Of a stretch of 64,000 nt of DNA, positions 1 through 11,060 are shown one piece after another (position 1 is the first letter of the stretch; every line of letters starts with the position of its first letter). The notes under the pieces were generated by a model. It saw only the letters and a program-made list of their open reading frames with translations. It made no database searches and had not been told where the DNA came from. The stretch is from the NCBI GenBank assembly GCA_021307315.1, contig JAJSPD010000008.1:310001-374000 (forward strand), read 5' to 3'. The DNA comes from Bisporella sp. PMI_857 (lineage: Eukaryota > Ascomycota > Leotiomycetes > Helotiales > Helotiaceae). The position numbers were made by a program, and so were the translations under genes.

Positions 1-2762
1 GGACTCCATGCCTGGTTGCTGGATTTGATTTGCCATGACAATGCCTTCGAGATATATAACGTCGTGATGTAAGAGTGGACGCTGACGGACGATCAAGAAT
101 ACACCGAGATAAGAGACCAACTTCTTGATTGGGCCTAAGCTGTGGATCAATCAGGTCATGTGACCGCAATGCTGTAATACTCATGTGATTTCCCTCTTGC
201 TCACTTAAAAGCTAACGTCGTTTTTCTGGCCTTTGAAAAAGATCCTAAGTGCCTAGAGAAATACAGCATTAAAGTTTTAAGACATACATGGGACCCTGAA
301 ATTTCCAGTTATGGAGGAATCGTATGCTCAATTTCGGACATCTAGAGTTATACTCTAGGACATTTGCCTCGAGAGGTGCAAGGTGTCTGAACTATGTGAA
401 AATTAGTGATGAATACCGAGTATGTGAGCATGAAGTATGATCCAAGCAGCAGTAGTTGAGATAAACTAAGAGATGGATAAAAGCTCCTGACTATAGCCTA
501 TGTCTCAAAGCCATAACGATGGGTTGAAGCCATTCTAAGCCTTGTGGCTTACACGGATTGGGCTCTGAGACGTAAAGGCGTCTCGCTTAGAAAGTGTAAT
601 GATGCCTGGCTCAAAAGGACGACATGGCCAGAACCAGCTCTCTTTTCTGAAACGAGGTGCCTAAAGTGTGGCATTGCACATCCTCAAGCTGGTATAGCGC
701 TTGAGCGACTAATCGGAATTTTCGACATACCGGATACAAGATAACTGATATTCTAATTCTGAATGGATCGTAAAAATCGGAATTGAATGCTGCATTGATT
801 TTAGTGACACCATGATTGGCCAAAATTGAACGAAAGAAATAGGGGCTGCACAGAGGATTCGGATGGCTCTTGAAGTCAAAATACTCAAGATCCAAATATC
901 TAGTCTTTACCGACTATAAGATAGCCTATTCAAAATAGACTTGGGTGGTATGATGGTTTTGCAAGCATCTGTCAGGAAGAATATCGAAATATAGATCACA
1001 TGACTATAATGGGCCGACTCTCCTCCGGCTACTAGCCGAGAAAGCACCTATATATTACGAAGGATCAATACCTTCTTTTAATTCTCTAAGGATTGGTCTA
1101 TTCTATTGTATCTAGCCCATATCGCATTGTTGATAATACCCTCACAACATCCTCCCAAAGGCTATTGATAAGGTACAGGTCCCGCAGTTCCCGACTAAGA
1201 GTTAGAAGTGCTATATAACAATATGTGGTGCTAAATTTTCAAGATAGATAAGAACATTAACAGCAAAATGACACAGAGCTATGGAACAAAACAATGAAGA
1301 TATCTGATCAAACAGTAATTTGTAAAGTAGTACTCTACCTAAGTGGAAAATACAAGGATCCTGTCTCCCAAGACTGCCTATTTGAATGGTTCCCTTCCTA
1401 TCACACTCTCTATCAACCATGAAAGTCGCTCGGAGACTTTGAAATACTTTGTAGTGATGGTTGGCAATGGGAATCGGGGCTATGTAGCTTGCTTCTGGGG
1501 TGTAGGCTGTCATGGGCGTTGTAAGTGGTCTAGATTGTTCCTGTGTTCCCACACTTCAGAGCCTCCCAGGTCGACTACAATAGCCTCAAAGATTTCTTCT
1601 AGCCAGCTCGTGAATAGGATACAGATAATACGATGTCTTAAAATTGTCTGCTGCGTTAACTATGTTCCCTTTCTAGACTTCCCCTACCACCGCTTTCAAG
1701 AACGCCACATTCAAATGGCCAGTCGAAGAACAGCCATTGGCTCAATCCCTAAGATTTAATCCATTAGAGATACCACCATCATCCCCAGAAACACCCACAA
1801 GAAAGCTTCTTACTTCAAATGCTGAACTAATTACCTTAATGAGCTCCGTCCTGATGTCTTTCTAAATATCAAGCGTGCCGAAATATGTGTCACTGGCTGA
1901 GATCTGATTGATCTGAAGGTAATTTGTGGATGAGAAGAAACTTGGGCGAGCACCGCCACTACTGTACCTTGTAGCATCACCATATCGACATGAGGATTTG
2001 GTACGCATCTTCAGCCCTCTTTTCGCATCAAGGGTCTGGACATTCTCACGATAACTCACCCATCCATTCTGCTTGCCGCTGAAACAATGCTCAGCGATTT
2101 TATCCCGCTTGAAAATCTGCAGGACTTTATTCACCAGAATTCGAGAAGGATAAGGGAACTTTCGTTGAAGCAAAAGTCCCTACGGCGGAGGTTCTGTGGA
2201 GCGACTGCAAAAAAGTAACGCCACGGTATGCGAACACGTCCTTTCTAGGCACAACTGGCACATTCTTTCAGTTTTCTGATTGGGAGCCCGAGTTCAAGAC
2301 ACATCTCACGCCCATACTACTAAGCTGTGTAGCTGTGTTATATATAAGGATGGTGTGATGGATATAGCTGATTTCCTTCTCTCCTGGAAGTTTTGATTTT
2401 TCTTTCAGTCATATTCTGGTGTTTTGAGTCAAAACAAACCAGGTGTACGCATCATAAAGAGATGGATGTAGCTGACAGCATATCATGAGCTGCAGAGTGG
2501 ATGCAGGGAATTGCCATCTATGTCTGACATGACATATGGCTAATCAGCACGTCAAGTAAGGTTACCGCAATGGAGCAATTGCATTTCAACTTTGATGTAT
2601 ATATAAAACTGTCATAAGCGTTAGTGGTATGCCAATATAGCAAGTGACAAACTACATAAAGCCCTGCGACATCTTCTGACACTGGTGGAGTACCTTACGA
2701 ATACCATTTATTTAAAAGAAGTACTTTTCAAATCTATAATATATTATGGCTAGGTATTACAT
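1..2762. other. left-edge region without a recognisable gene
   Basis: Only short open frames occur here, none resembling a known family. The longest is a 103-codon minus-strand frame at 1862-2173 and a 138-codon plus-strand frame at 1343-1759 that overlaps another on the opposite strand. The base composition is ordinary for intergenic fungal DNA and I see no terminal repeats, transposase motifs or array. The 2173-1862 frame could be an exon of a gene I cannot identify. Confidence 0.4.
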
Positions 2763-4124
2763 TTAGTTCATCCCTTCAGCCGAACCTTCAACTCTCTTTC
2801 CAATATCCTCATGCTCAACCCAAACTTCTTTCCGCTCTAGAATACCCATAACCCTCCTACCCTCTTCCACTAACTCCTCTTCGCTTCCCTCCCAATATCC
2901 ATGTTCTCCTCCGCCAACAACCTTTGTAGTATTTCTGGCTCGCTCCTCATGATAGATGGACTCAAGAGGAAATGAAGACTTTCGACTACGAGATCGACCC
3001 GCCGTACTGTTCTTATTGGACCCGGACCCTGAGCCCAGAGAACCAAGGAAGTGAGGGAGGAAATGGTTCAGGCAGCCTTTGAACGCAGGCACGCAAGATG
3101 AGGTTATGGCGACGTTAAGTTCGATTGTAGACCATATAATTGGGCTTGTTATATTCCCTGGTTATATTAGATGTGCAATTTCCAGCACATTTATGGATTC
3201 TGGAAGCATGCTTACATGTTACGTCAGAAGAACTAATGAGTAGGTGCAGAGTACAGAGACCTGGGAAGCATTAGTATTAATGGTTGGGAACATGTTGGAT
3301 GAAAGCATACGGTAAATACTCGCGAAAACAGCCACAGCTCCCATGCTCAACACGGCACAGAGACCAATCCTCTGAATGGTAGGTAGGTGCAGGCGCCAGA
3401 GCATCGGAATTGGCATTGCATAAATCGTGAAATCGGTGGCAAGATTTAGCGCCGCATTGGCATCTAGTTGATTTCAACCAAGGTTTTCTCCTAAGATATA
3501 TGTTGCGTACAGTAGAAAGTTTGGAGCTGGATGCAAGAACCCTTTTTGGTACTATCCCAGAGCATAGACAGCGGTATGCATTGCAGGGTAACAGTTACCA
3601 CACTGGCGACCCCAAACCAGCACATACGAATGCCATCACATAACGAAATACGGAATTTCATACTTCTCGAAAGACGAAGATAGAAAGCTAGGAGGGATAG
3701 CTTGATCAATGCTGCAGATACTGAGTAGCTGGGGGAGGAGACCAGAAGCGCTTTCTGATATGGCTCCACCATTGAGGATAGTTGGTGTTCCACATGCTTT
3801 CCGAGTCCATACTTCGCTTGCTTCATTTATGTTAATATAGATTGTTCCAGTGATAAGCGGCACATACCAATAAGCGGGGGTATACTCTCCATTGCAGCGA
3901 AAGTGCGGCCAAGATCAGCCAGTCATCAGGAACCAACTCCTAGGACGATCCACTGCGAAATAGTAAGATTTGTGCTTGGAGGTGAGGAACTGAAGTATGT
4001 TTAAAGACACCAAAACTTACAATTCTTGTCGCAAATCGAATGCTGACGGCTACAATTGACATTGATAACATCGCGATTCCGGTTGCAATCACAACGCCAC
4101 TTTTATCCCCTTCTCGAGATTCCA
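2763..4124 (-). CDS. PTH11-like integral membrane protein (fungal rhodopsin-domain family)
   Basis: Seven-helix plasma-membrane protein of the PTH11/fungal rhodopsin-like group, generally regarded as putative G-protein-coupled receptors. Start ATG at 4122-4124 opens an N-terminal helix with family motif SIRFATRI. An intron (donor at 4020) leads to PDDWLILAALSL, the conserved DDW motif after helix 1. A second short intron precedes QAKYGLGKHV, then helices with IKLSLLAFYLRL. A third intron near 3490-3445 joins to NLATDFTIYAMPIPMLWRL, a diagnostic signature. The last exon carries PIIWSTIELNVAI followed by a polar Ser/Glu-rich cytoplasmic tail ending at 2763. All family landmarks are in order, so the identification is firm. 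The fourth intron (about 3260-3165) does not join cleanly in frame with the obvious sites, so one junction or a single base there is uncertain. Ligand and G-protein partner are unknown. Confidence 0.85.
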
Positions 4125-5287
4125 TCTTGCATGTGATACCGGAATACAATGTGCAACGAAAATATTCGCAAGATATAGTACATTGAAGCCGAAAGCAAAG
4201 AAGCCTCAAGAGCAAAGCAGTCAAATATAAACACAATATACAAGCAAATGTACGAACAAAGGCAGACTTCAAACTTCTCTCCTACAGGCCACAGAGACTT
4301 ATGTATCCCTTTGGGTAGAGGATGCTCCAAGTCATGACACGGGCGGTATCAGAAACTACGGGGTACCGCAAGCAAAAAGGCACGGTTGGTGACCTTGTTT
4401 AATGAATTAAGGTTAAGTTCACAAGTCACCAGTCAACTTACACGAGTCAACCAGTTAGCGAGCAACAAGAGAAACAAAACTTAAAAACTCTTTTCCCCCT
4501 ATACTAGCGCTATACTAGTTTAGCCACCAGCAGCATCAGCGCGGAAGCACGGCAGGGGATTATATAGCATAGCTTTAGCAGTGCCGATCAGGGTGGGGGA
4601 ATTTTTGGATTGGGCTTGGGAAGCAAGCTACTGTAAAGTTATGACCCAGCTCTGAAAGTATAATCCCGGCATTGCATGGTTAAGGTTTTAAGGTTTTTGG
4701 TAGAAAATGCGCCAGGAAAATATTAGCCGAGCGGCCCACCCGGATCAAAGAGAGCTAATACTGCAATCTTCCCACACAAGCGGTTGTAACCGATCGAAGG
4801 AGCAATTAGATTTTGATATGGGCATACTGTACTTAAAGAGCGGGAGGTTCTAATAGCAAGTGGCATAAACAAGGAGAGTAGTTCCTGGAACGGGAACGCT
4901 AAAGAAGGGCTTAGGGCGGCCCTGGGAAGCATGGGCATAGGATAAATAGCACCTGCCCCTGGAACTCAACCTATTTGGTACTTTCTAGCATTCACCTTTA
5001 AGGGCGGTACGATCGTCGCCTTAAAAGCACCATAAAACAGATTAAATGGATAAAGAAAAGATAACGAGATAAAGGGGAATGTTTACTGTACGACGAAGAG
5101 GCAGAATGTTAGATGGAGATATTCCAATCTGTATCGATGATCTCAAGCGCATAGGTGAAAGATGTTTCACTCGGACACAAGAATTAATATCGGCTTTACT
5201 ATGATGTACCTACCTCTTGAGCACTGGTTATGGTGCCAGCTTGCCATCTTCACTAACTACTTCGGCTCAGAGAAATGGTTGCCGTAG
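4125..5287. other. intergenic region
   Basis: About 1.2 kb with no supported gene. It should hold the promoter of the divergent PTH11-like gene on its left and the 3' end of the Thr-rich membrane gene on its right. Short open frames at 4723-4938 and 5217-5432 have no family resemblance, and the second is antisense to the Thr-rich gene. Confidence 0.4.
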
Positions 5288-6180
5288 TTACTGTGGCAGC
5301 CTCGTCGTGGTGGTAATCTTGGTTGTGAGAGCCAAGATTGAGGATGAGCGTGGAGAAGGTAATCTCATGTTGGTTCTTGACCTAGTGGCCAGAACATCTG
5401 TCTCGACTGTGGCCGTTGTAAGCTTTGTTTGAGATACGACGAACGTGGAGATCGTGACAAACACTTGGCGAATTGAGGTACAACTATCTTTTGTTATAGC
5501 CACGGTTGTCTCTGGAATCAGGTCCCCAAACAGAAACAGCCATGAGTTGAACAATGGGTGAGCTGCAGATCTCAGGAGTGACAGTGCAAGTACTTACGGA
5601 TATCATGGATGTACTTATTTTCCAAAGCAGTTTCCACCTCTGTCAAAATCGTCTCCGAAATGCTAACTTGTTCAGTGGCGGTATTTGTTAGTGTGGTCTC
5701 AGAGAGACAGAGAGTTTTCGCGCTGGAAGTAGCAAAGAAGGTGGTCACTATAGTGGTATGGGTGCAGTTGAGTTGACCCTTCAGATTCTTTATTGTCTCC
5801 CTCATCCTTCGCCGCTTTAACTGAGAAGGGGGTGACTATCAGAGCAACGAAGATCAGTATATCCAGCGCGCCAATGATACGCTTCTTACGTTTTCGGAGA
5901 ATGATTGCAGCTTTATCAATATACGTGAAATCGAGAGCTTCTTCCTGTCTTGCTTCTGCTCCTTCGGTATTTGGAAGGATATCACGAGGAACCCAAGGTT
6001 AAGGAGGAGTTTGATGCAAATCGTTGAGTGGTATGTCCCCAATGTTACCGGTGCCTGGTGGAATACTGAACTCATCTGGATCAGGCATTATCTCGTCGTG
6101 ATTATTGCCCTATCGTTATTATTTGGCAGATATTGTCTTAGGAGCGAAAGTCGGTCGAGGAAAGGAACTGGGGTTGCCAT
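5288..6180 (-). CDS. putative single-pass membrane protein with Thr/Ser-rich ectodomain
   Basis: I do not recognise a named family. Reading leftward, candidate starts are ATG at 6180 or 6088. The second gives an acidic, Pro-rich head beginning MPDPDEFSIPPGTG. A charged stretch follows (EEALDFTYIDKAAI then LRKRKKR), then one hydrophobic helix (IIGALDILIFVALIVTPFSV) and a long Thr/Ser/Val-rich tail with repeated TT and ET pairs. Basic residues just before the helix suggest a type II topology with the Thr-rich, probably O-glycosylated part outside. An intron begins GTAAGT near 5597; two acceptors keep the frame. A TAA at about 5999-6001 and a frame change near 5800 interrupt the reading, so the model is approximate. 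It may be an adhesin-like or wall-stress type surface protein, but that is inference. Confidence 0.4.
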
Positions 6181-7362
6181 TTTACTTCAGAATTGCTTGC
6201 TGAATGATTTGTGGGCAGATGGGCTTAGTTAACCCACATTCTGGCAAGCTATTGGTGGCGTGCGAGAGATTTGAGTTTGAGTTAGAGACATTATTTATTT
6301 GCCCTCTGCCGTCGCCGTATTGTGCAGATATAAGACAAGTTTGCGACCTGGCTTGCCTACCACTATGTTAGCGATTAATACGTGATATAGAGTGAAGAGA
6401 GAAAAGGCTTCAGCATTAAGCCTTTTGTGCTCTTTATCACTCGGTGAGGGCTGGTTAAGAGATGTCTACAGGAATGGGGCGGCAGGGCCGTCAATATGGG
6501 ACGGAGTGAGCGGGCGAGCAACTTGTAAGCGTGGGCTGTCTCATGAAGTTAGGTGGGAGGTGGCATTTTGACGGTAAGCAGAATAGGTCCAAGTTGGTTG
6601 AGTGCTTGTAACTGTCAAGTTTGACAAAGCGTTGATGTTGTGTGTGATGAGTTAGAAATATTGATGAAGGTTATAATACTGATATGAGTGAAGAAAGCGC
6701 TGAATACTACAAGTTCAATGCGACGGAAAGTCAGGTAATTTGAAGTTGCCTAGCCATTTCTTCGACTGTTCCCTTTTGCGATCAAACCAAAGCCTTAAAA
6801 TTCGTTGAAGGTTCTTGACACACTTCCGCATTTTCATGGGTCGCTCCATTTCGGGACTAGTAACGCACTGGGAAATCACTTTACCAGATCGTTATCTTTC
6901 GATTGCTGGATAAAGTTCTTCAGGAATTTTTATTAACAAGATATATTGAGAGAGGGGTTTTAAGTAAGCAAGAAAGCAGTAGCGAACTCAAGGTTAATCG
7001 TCAGAGTTAAGGAGAAATTCGCAGCAGATCTTGAATATTCATGGTTGAGGAGAATGTAATTAGAAGGGTCTGTATGAGCTGCTGTGGGGTGGATAAAGTC
7101 TACAGCCGGCGCTTTGTTCACCACCACTTAAGGGGTGATAAGACTTTTGGGGTTAAACGAGATCGGCCACATTTGAGTATTGAAAATAAACAAACTCCCA
7201 ACCATAAGAGCTTTGGTTGTGTTTACACTTGAGACATCATGAAATTAGGTCACCAGAATTGAACAACAGCCCTTCAACTTCTTCGATAAATAAACGTGGT
7301 TAGGTGATTCAGAAAGTAAAATACTATACATCTTGTTACTTAAATCCGGATCTCAAAGCAGT
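6181..7362. other. intergenic region
   Basis: About 1.2 kb. The only open frame is a short one at 7041-7232 with no family resemblance. I see no RNA gene or repeat. Confidence 0.4.
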
Positions 7363-8182
7363 TTAACCGGCCGCGCAGCCTCCACGTCCATTGGCGATTG
7401 CTTCATGCAGAACAGCGCACCTAGCAGGGCAGCACCACCCACATATATGGGACGAACACAAACGCCAGGTCTCCTGCATGACACCTATGGATAAAAGGGC
7501 GACCAAATAGACTACCTCACCCACCAAGATAGCGTACATCCCAGGTGTCATATGCCTCCAATGTCGCTTTCCTGTCGGATTCATGAGGACAAAGAAGAAC
7601 GCTGTCGCCAACGAGGCGAACGCCATGAACCCTGCAATGCTGAACATAACCAGCAGACAAACGTTATAGGCAGTATTAAATTGATGCAAAGGTTGGAGAA
7701 AGCTTGCTAAACTTGAGGTTATCTAAATACGAGGGTTAGCAGCTGCAGGTCATTGCCGACTTATCTAGGTGGTATATTGGTTGGAAATGATAGCCAAGTG
7801 GCAGAGGCACGTACCCAATCTAATGCCGTATCTTGTTCCCAAACTCCAATACTTTCGTTGATGAGCATGGCACACACTCCCATAACCAACAAACTCGCAC
7901 CAGAAATTATGCCGATGCGTTGTTCCAGTTGATCTGAGTAATCCATATGTCCCACCTCTTGCAGCCAGCTAATTCGGCATTCGGTACAAAGATGTTCGTC
8001 ACCCTCATTCTTTACACAGTCCAAACACTTCCATCCATTGCCTCCAACTATAGTAAGGTCAGAAGATGCGTTATATTGAGGCTTGGAGGCGACAAACCAG
8101 GGAATGCACCAGAGCCATATCGGACGTTCAGACGCTCAACCGATTTGACAACGAGATACAGTGGATAAAGTATGCAGGTCAT
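7363..8182 (-). CDS. small multi-pass membrane protein with a paired CxxC motif
   Basis: Three exons join in frame: 8182-8098, 8047-7815 and 7722-7363, with introns starting GTTTGT and GTACGT and ending TATAG and TTTAG. The product of about 225 residues begins MTCILYPLYL. Hydrophobic helices are seen at the N-terminus, at IIGIISGASLLVMGVCAML-like sequence in exon 2, and twice in exon 3 (around MFSIAGFMAFASLATAFFFV and AILVGEVVYLVALLSIGV). Just after the first junction there is CLDC followed nine residues later by CTEC, a possible metal-binding knuckle or disulfide loop between helices 1 and 2. The C-terminus is rich in Cys and Gly. I do not recognise the family; consistent splicing makes a real gene likely. 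Function unknown. Confidence 0.55.
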
Positions 8183-8872
8183 AATCGCAATCTTAGGCTT
8201 CAGAGCGTTGACTTGTGTATCTTGAGTGCAGAGATGTTGAGGACTACACGAGCTTATATTCCTGTGAGGTCGTGTTCGTGATCTTGGCAAAGTGGGATCC
8301 GCCACCCGAACAACCCTCGTCTGTTATTTATAGGTCAGGTGGTAACTCCAGGGCTGTGACTTTACGAACTCGCATAGTGCAGACATTACAATTCTGTTCC
8401 ATGTCGAATGTTCTCACGTCCTTCATGATGAGCTACCGCATAAACCTATTTAGGTATTCCGTATACTATTCAGTGCATAAGGTAACTGTATTTATTTATT
8501 TGCTTTAATTATATTATCAAATATATATAAATTCAATAGTACTACTGAGAGCGGGGTCTGAAGCAGAGACAGATCTGGTGTGGCCACTTGAAAATTTCCG
8601 GCTCAACTGGATATAATTGTACATTTACCAGACTATACGGCAATTGTTGCCCAGCCTTGAACTTATTGCTTTGGACTATAGCAAGTGACGGCATATATAG
8701 TTCCATACTGAATAAAATCGCTGATCTAGCGTCCAGATGTCACTGCACTTGCAAAACATACCTTCCTACCAATCCCAAGGACTTACCGACAAGGTCAAAA
8801 GAGACTCGTCTTGAACATTTCAAGCTATTTTCAGCTTCTACAATAAGAAGTAGGAACCTCGATGTTCCCAGA
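8183..8872. other. intergenic region (divergent promoters)
   Basis: This stretch separates the minus-strand membrane protein from the plus-strand DUF8021 gene and should hold both promoters. An AT-rich block with ATATATATAA lies at about 8505-8535. An in-frame upstream extension of the DUF8021 frame to 8588 exists but has no leader character. Confidence 0.4.
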
Positions 8873-9718
8873 ATGACCCCCCTAAGCTCATGGACATTGC
8901 TGCTCATCAGTTCTGTTGTTTCAGCAACACTTGGTAGTCCTATAGCTGGAGCCGCATCAGACTGCAATCAAACGGTTCTTGCACAGGCAGCTGATGCGTA
9001 CATCGTAGCTCAAACAGCAGGGAAGCTTGAAACTCTTCAAAAGTATCTCGCCGGTGACTGGAAATACCAGGAAAACAACAAGGAAACAGATCCAAAAAAT
9101 GGGGTCATCGTCAAGCCTATAAAAATTGACCACCGTCGAACAAATTTTGACACCACGGTCTGCGCTACCTACACAGAGCTAATTGTTACAGACTCGGCGA
9201 ACCCATACGTGATAGGGACACAAATCCGGCATGGATCGGACATGAAAATCACCATGATCGACTCCATTGCGTCCACAACCAATTCATGGCTTTTTGATGC
9301 GAAGAAGACGTTGCAGTACGTCCTACAGGAGAAATGGGACCCTATTTCAGAAGGCAAACGTGACAGTCGAGCGCTCATCCAAGCCGCTGGAGATGCGTAC
9401 ATGGATATGTGGAGTAACGATACTGCCGCTAACGCGGTACCGTGGGGCACGCCATGCGCACGACTTGAAGGCTCAGCATACACTGGTAAAGGGCGGCCGG
9501 ACGATTCATGCAAGCCTGGCATTCCGTCGAATCACAGCCAGGCTCCCAATACCCACCGACGATATGTTGTGGATGAGGCTATGGGATCGGTGAGCATCTT
9601 CTGTGTGTGGGAGCACATGATGATGGCAGCCGATAGCCACGAGTTTAGGTTAGAAGGCGGCAAGTTACGATATGTGCATACAATGACAGTCTGTGGAGGG
9701 CAACCCTGTAGGCTGTGA
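8873..9718 (+). CDS. secreted DUF8021-domain protein
   Basis: A single uninterrupted exon of 281 codons from ATG at 8873. The first 20 or so residues form a signal peptide (MTPLSSWTLLLISSVVSATL with a small-residue cleavage region before SPIAGAASDC). The mature part has the layout of the fungal secreted DUF8021 family: two related halves, each opening with a helix resembling QAADAYIVAQTAGK and QAAGDAYMDMW, a SnoaL-like alpha/beta arrangement, a central PWGTPCARLEG motif followed by a Cys, and RRYVVDEAMGSVSIF near the end, closing with CGGQPCRL. The open frame runs further upstream to 8588, but the ATG preceding the signal peptide is the sensible start. The family is widespread in ascomycetes; its biochemical role is not established to my knowledge. 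Extracellular location is inferred from the leader. Confidence 0.85.
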   Translation: MTPLSSWTLLLISSVVSATLGSPIAGAASDCNQTVLAQAADAYIVAQTAGKLETLQKYLAGDWKYQENNKETDPKNGVIVKPIKIDHRRTNFDTTVCATYTELIVTDSANPYVIGTQIRHGSDMKITMIDSIASTTNSWLFDAKKTLQYVLQEKWDPISEGKRDSRALIQAAGDAYMDMWSNDTAANAVPWGTPCARLEGSAYTGKGRPDDSCKPGIPSNHSQAPNTHRRYVVDEAMGSVSIFCVWEHMMMAADSHEFRLEGGKLRYVHTMTVCGGQPCRL

Positions 9719-10399
9719 AGGAAGATTTTACAAATCACTGCGAAAGGCTTTCCACATTGAGTCTCCTACTTTGTTAAAGTATTAAATCATCGATGTGGAC
9801 TGCATCCTTAGTTCTTTTAGATTGAAATCTAGTGGAAATTTCCCAACCGTGTCAGTCCGCAATCATCATGAGATCTATATTCAATTTGATGCACAAGACC
9901 ATTCATTTTAAGTTTATTTTCTCCTATATCCAAGGCTGGATGTTCAGCCCATGTATCCGCCTTCTTGTTGTGGGCTGTCCTAGGATAGTTCCTGGTGCTC
10001 GAGCATCAATTGGATAGCCCTATTTCTCATCTGGTGACTGGATTGAACATGCACTGCCAAGATCTATTAGTTTGATACATAATCCAGATGCAGAAGGCTC
10101 GGAATCGATTGGAAATTTGTCCAACAGACCGATTCCAGCGATAGTATATGGAACCTGTAACACATGAGTAACACATGATAGGTCAGACTTCAGATGTTGA
10201 TCTCTTTATAGTGGATAGTTCACTTAGCTTACTCGCTTCGTCAATGGCTCGCTGTCTCTTCTCGTAAGTATATTGATAAATCCGGATTGGCGTCGCAAAT
10301 TCATCTTGCTTCATGCAGTTTCCGTCATGATTGATGCGTCTCATTCTCCCTCTTCCTTCGGCTGACCCCAAACCTCCTTCTGCATTCCATCCTTTCACA
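9719..10399. other. intergenic region
   Basis: No supported gene. A 71-codon minus frame at 10183-10398 directly follows the kinase remnant but contains no kinase subdomain VII-XI motif, so it is not counted as part of it. Confidence 0.35.
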
Positions 10400-11060
10400 G
10401 TTCATTTAAATTGAAGGTTAGTGCAATATTAATATTACCAGGCTGCAAGTCTCTGTACATAACACCACTCGTGTGTAGGTAGTCTAGCCCTAAAGTCGCT
10501 TGCCGACCTCTCAGCAAAAGTTGATTGACCAGGTCTTAGGATTGCATTTTCGTGGTTTGTAATCCGCCTCCCTAAATGAATATAATTTCAGAATGTCTAA
10601 GTGCTTTATGCCTAAAGGATAGACCACAGAACTATGTTGTCTGCAGGTTTCTTCTACTTACGTCAGAGCACGATCCGCTAACTCTAAGACCTGCTCAAAC
10701 CCACGGCCCAGTAGCTCTAAAGCGTAGCATAGGTGCGTCCCGTTGGTTCCTTCAAACTTAAGGGACCTAGTGGGTATACATACATTCTTTCTGCGTGGGT
10801 TATCTGTCGAGACCAATTTTGAGGTCACATCTCTACTGTTTGTTTGGGAATGTTCAGTCATCACAATTTCCAACGCTACATAGCCACCTTTCCTGGTTAT
10901 GTATATTAGAAAATAAACACCTTGAAAGGATGTGAAAGCGATTTCAAATACTTACATCCTATCATCAGCAAGCCATACAGTTGACTCAGGTAACGATCAT
11001 GAAAAAACATCACCAATTAGAGGCCTAGAGTTTGTTGATTCGATTACACTAATAGCTAAC
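10400..11060 (-). pseudogene. SRPK-like serine/threonine protein kinase remnant
   Basis: Pieces of an SR-protein-kinase-like catalytic domain lie in order on the minus strand: PLIGDVF near 11020, STVWLADD just before a GTAAGT donor near 10955, GGYVALEIV (the VAxK-type strand, with Glu where the catalytic Lys is expected) after the acceptor, GTHLCYALELLG near 10700, and GLDYLHTSGVMYRDLQPGNI (catalytic loop) at about 10440-10490. Between the first two pieces the glycine-rich loop is missing. No DFG, APE or later subdomains follow. The loss of the loop, the Lys position and the C-lobe argue for a real pseudogene, beyond the single-base shifts seen elsewhere in the window. Fungal genomes carry many SRPK-like kinases, so loss of one copy is unsurprising. 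Confidence 0.65.
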
